Assembly (NCBI GenBank): GCA_016928395.1 | Contig: JAFGKV010000121.1 | Location: 1-23,168, forward strand | Direction: 5' to 3' | Source: Candidatus Fermentibacterota bacterium | GTDB lineage: Bacteria; JAFGKV01 | Length of the DNA: 23,168 nt | Shown here: piece after piece, positions 21,761 through 23,168 of the stretch | Layout: the number at the start of each line of letters is the position of its first letter | Numbering within the stretch: position 1 is the first letter of the stretch | The notes under the pieces: model-generated | What the model was told of the DNA's origin: nothing | What the model saw: only the letters and a program-made list of their open reading frames with translations | The model's database searches: none | Program-made: the position numbers and the translations under genes

Positions 21761-22903
21761 TCAGATCAGGGCGATGATCGGGTTCTTGCTGCGGAGTTTG
21801 ACCCTTCGGAACCACATGGACAGCGGTAGCATGACTGCCAGAAGGGCTACCCAGCCGACGAAGGATGCGACAACCGCGCCCTGACGGTAGTACACGCCGA
21901 ATCGATCAGCCACGATGGCCAGCAGCGAGATGTGCACGACATAGAAGAACAAGGGGACGCGGCCGACCACCCCCAGCCAACTCACCAGAGGCCTGGCAAC
22001 CTGGCCGATGAGATCAATGAACCCCACGAAGAAGCATACGGCGCCGAAGACCCAGAGATTGTGGAACAGGTTCGGCGGGTATTTCTGGTCGAGGAAGAAC
22101 GAGTACCTGCCCAATTGATCGAAGGGATAGGTTGTACCCCAGCCTCGATTGAGCCTGACCGCCGTGGCCAGGCCTATTGCCGCCAGAGCGATGACCCAGC
22201 TCCACATGATCCGTTGCCTCGCAGTCTTCCACCCCGCCAGCCAGCCCTGAGCCATGACCGAACCCAGAACCGCAAGGCTGAACCATGGGATCACGGGGTA
22301 CTTGTTCCATGCGCCGGCATCGACAAAGGTCTGCATGATGATCTGCTGCCACATGACATTCGCATCGTACTGGATAGTCATCAGAAACGGCTGCGCCACG
22401 GACGCCGCGAGGCCGACGGCAAGCCTTATCTGCCAACGGGCATTGATGAATAATGCCAGCAGGCACATGGACAAGCCGATGCATGCGATGATGCCGAGAT
22501 GCGCAAGATTCAGCCTTCGGAAGCCGATCCAGGCAGAGTTTACCACGGTGACCTGCACGAGAATGAGAAACAGCCCCCGCTGGATTAGATGCCACTTGGC
22601 CTTCCATTCCGAGACGCCTGAAGCGATTCGTCGCGTATAGGCCAACCACGATACGGCGCCATTCATCATGAGAAACCCCGGCGCACACAGATAACCCATG
22701 TACCGCAACCCAAACTGGCCGGGATCCGCGAACAGAGGATCGAACATATCGAGGCTCTTCCAGACACTGTTGAAGAACCCTGAGCTGTGGCCGAGGGCCA
22801 TCATGACGCCAACAAGACCTCGGAACTGGTCTATGAATACGTATCGTTGCTTCGTTACAGCCACGGGCACACCCTTGCCTGGTAGAGGGACAGAGGACCA
22901 CAT
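21761..22903 (-). CDS. Polytopic membrane protein, DUF1624/acyltransferase-like
   Basis: This 380-residue integral membrane protein has about nine to ten hydrophobic segments. The N-terminal RYVFIDQFRGLVGVMMALGH (20-39) and the following FLMMNGAVSWLAYTRR (77-92) are typical of the DUF1624 / acyltransferase-3-like superfamily (heparan-alpha-glucosaminide N-acetyltransferase relatives). Members move acyl groups across the membrane onto sugars; H39 is the likely conserved histidine of the first motif. The C-terminus (LRSKNPIIALI) is short and cytoplasmic-looking. ATG 22903 has no ribosome site; GTG 22864 has AAGGG 7 bases upstream and would remove 13 residues without touching the motif, so it is a serious alternative. 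A good promoter lies just upstream. It converges with the lipoprotein gene. The substrate is unknown. Confidence 0.83.
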   Translation of the reverse strand: MWSSVPLPGKGVPVAVTKQRYVFIDQFRGLVGVMMALGHSSGFFNSVWKSLDMFDPLFADPGQFGLRYMGYLCAPGFLMMNGAVSWLAYTRRIASGVSEWKAKWHLIQRGLFLILVQVTVVNSAWIGFRRLNLAHLGIIACIGLSMCLLALFINARWQIRLAVGLAASVAQPFLMTIQYDANVMWQQIIMQTFVDAGAWNKYPVIPWFSLAVLGSVMAQGWLAGWKTARQRIMWSWVIALAAIGLATAVRLNRGWGTTYPFDQLGRYSFFLDQKYPPNLFHNLWVFGAVCFFVGFIDLIGQVARPLVSWLGVVGRVPLFFYVVHISLLAIVADRFGVYYRQGAVVASFVGWVALLAVMLPLSMWFRRVKLRSKNPIIALI

Positions 22904-22946
22904 GTCGTGGAAGGTGACGGCCGAGAGACGGTTGTAGCGATCAGCT

Positions 22947-22976
22947 ATGATAGCGTGCCCCGACGACAGTCGTCAA
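22947..22976 (-). promoter_or_regulatory. Sigma70-like promoter for the DUF1624 gene, with palindrome
   Basis: On the minus strand, TTGACG (22976-22971), an 18-base spacer and TATCAT (22952-22947) each match five of six consensus positions. The predicted start lies near 22940, about 35 bases before the ATG. A perfect inverted repeat GACGAC-A-GTCGTC (22962-22974) overlaps the -35 box and could be a repressor site. Confidence 0.7.
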
Positions 22977-22994
22977 GGGGATCGACGCGCGAGG

Positions 22995-23060
22995 GCTCGC
23001 TTCGCGAGCAGTTCCCAGGGTTCAGGGTTCGGCTCGCCTGGCGAGCAGGGTTCAGGGTTC
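22995..23060. repeat. Hairpin and AGGGTTC mosaic
   Basis: The stretch reads: hairpin GCTCGC-TTC-GCGAGC (22995-23009), two AGGGTTC units (23017-23030), hairpin GCTCGC-CTG-GCGAGC (23032-23046), and two more AGGGTTC units (23047-23060). The heptamer is the same as that at 5302-5333. The remaining bases to 23168 show no gene; they contain TCTCGGCTCTC-like low-complexity sequence. Confidence 0.8.
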
Positions 23061-23168
23061 AGTGCGGCCTCTGAGGACGCCGGGCGCACTCAGAATTCTC
23101 AGGGTTGAGAGTACAGCCGGCAGTTGGCTCTCGGCTCTCAGCCCACTCCTTTCTCCTCACTTCTCACC

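Noticed and set aside
22014-22901. 295-codon minus-strand frame
   Set aside because: Frame-shifted shadow of the DUF1624 gene; soluble Arg/His/Cys-rich composition versus clear transmembrane segments in the chosen frame.
1-23168. tRNA, rRNA, CRISPR array, insertion sequence or prophage
   Set aside because: No T-loop/anticodon arrangement, spaced repeat array, transposase or integrase was seen on either strand; repeats present are short intergenic elements.

Overview
The window is GC-rich, gene-dense bacterial DNA. A TonB-type protein, a lipoprotein and several Sec-exported proteins point to a diderm. Abundant redox Fe-S proteins and a hydrogenase-like sensor point to an anaerobe. Intergenic mosaics of AGGGTTC heptamers, CGATAGCGAT-like motifs and GTAGGNGC hairpins, together with the gene mix, fit an uncultured candidate-phylum genome (FCB or a neighbouring group). 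That placement is a guess; there is no rRNA or tRNA here to test it.

Left part (1-1576): a short tandem repeat, a minus-strand gene for an exported TonB C-terminal-domain protein (216-977), and about 600 bases in which I recognise no gene.

Redox/signalling cluster (1577-12134, + strand). It encodes a NuoE-like [2Fe-2S] subunit, a DRTGG-domain protein, an RsbW-like ATPase, a sensory-type [FeFe]-hydrogenase homologue, a second DRTGG protein, a PHP-domain protein, a histidine-kinase-like ATPase, an HndB-like [2Fe-2S] protein, a HydB/HndC-like flavoprotein and a 1235-residue protein. The last carries a GltD-like FAD/NAD(P) module nested inside a NuoG-like chain. The order resembles HndABCD/HydABC electron-bifurcating hydrogenase operons, but the catalytic hydrogenase subunit is replaced by the NuoG/GltD fusion. 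The only hydrogenase-like protein keeps its H-cluster ligands but lacks the proton-relay cysteine. The best reading is an uncharacterised NAD(P)H/ferredoxin electron-bifurcating or transhydrogenase complex with an attached redox- or H2-sensing cassette.

Biosynthetic operon (12285-17309, + strand). A sigma70-like promoter with a palindrome at the expected start of transcription precedes folB, folK, a deoxynucleoside kinase, panB, panC, a GlmU-like uridylyltransferase lacking the acetyltransferase domain, a HIT-family protein and a membrane-anchored LytR_C-domain protein. Most genes overlap or nearly touch.

Surface region (17310-22976). A repeat-laden non-coding stretch with a possibly structured leader precedes a secreted protein built on a strict 26-residue GVYG repeat and a secreted fibronectin-III-like protein, closed by a very strong intrinsic terminator. 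A lipoprotein with a lysine/arginine-rich linker follows. On the minus strand is a polytopic DUF1624/acyltransferase-like membrane protein with its own good promoter. The window ends in another heptamer/hairpin mosaic.
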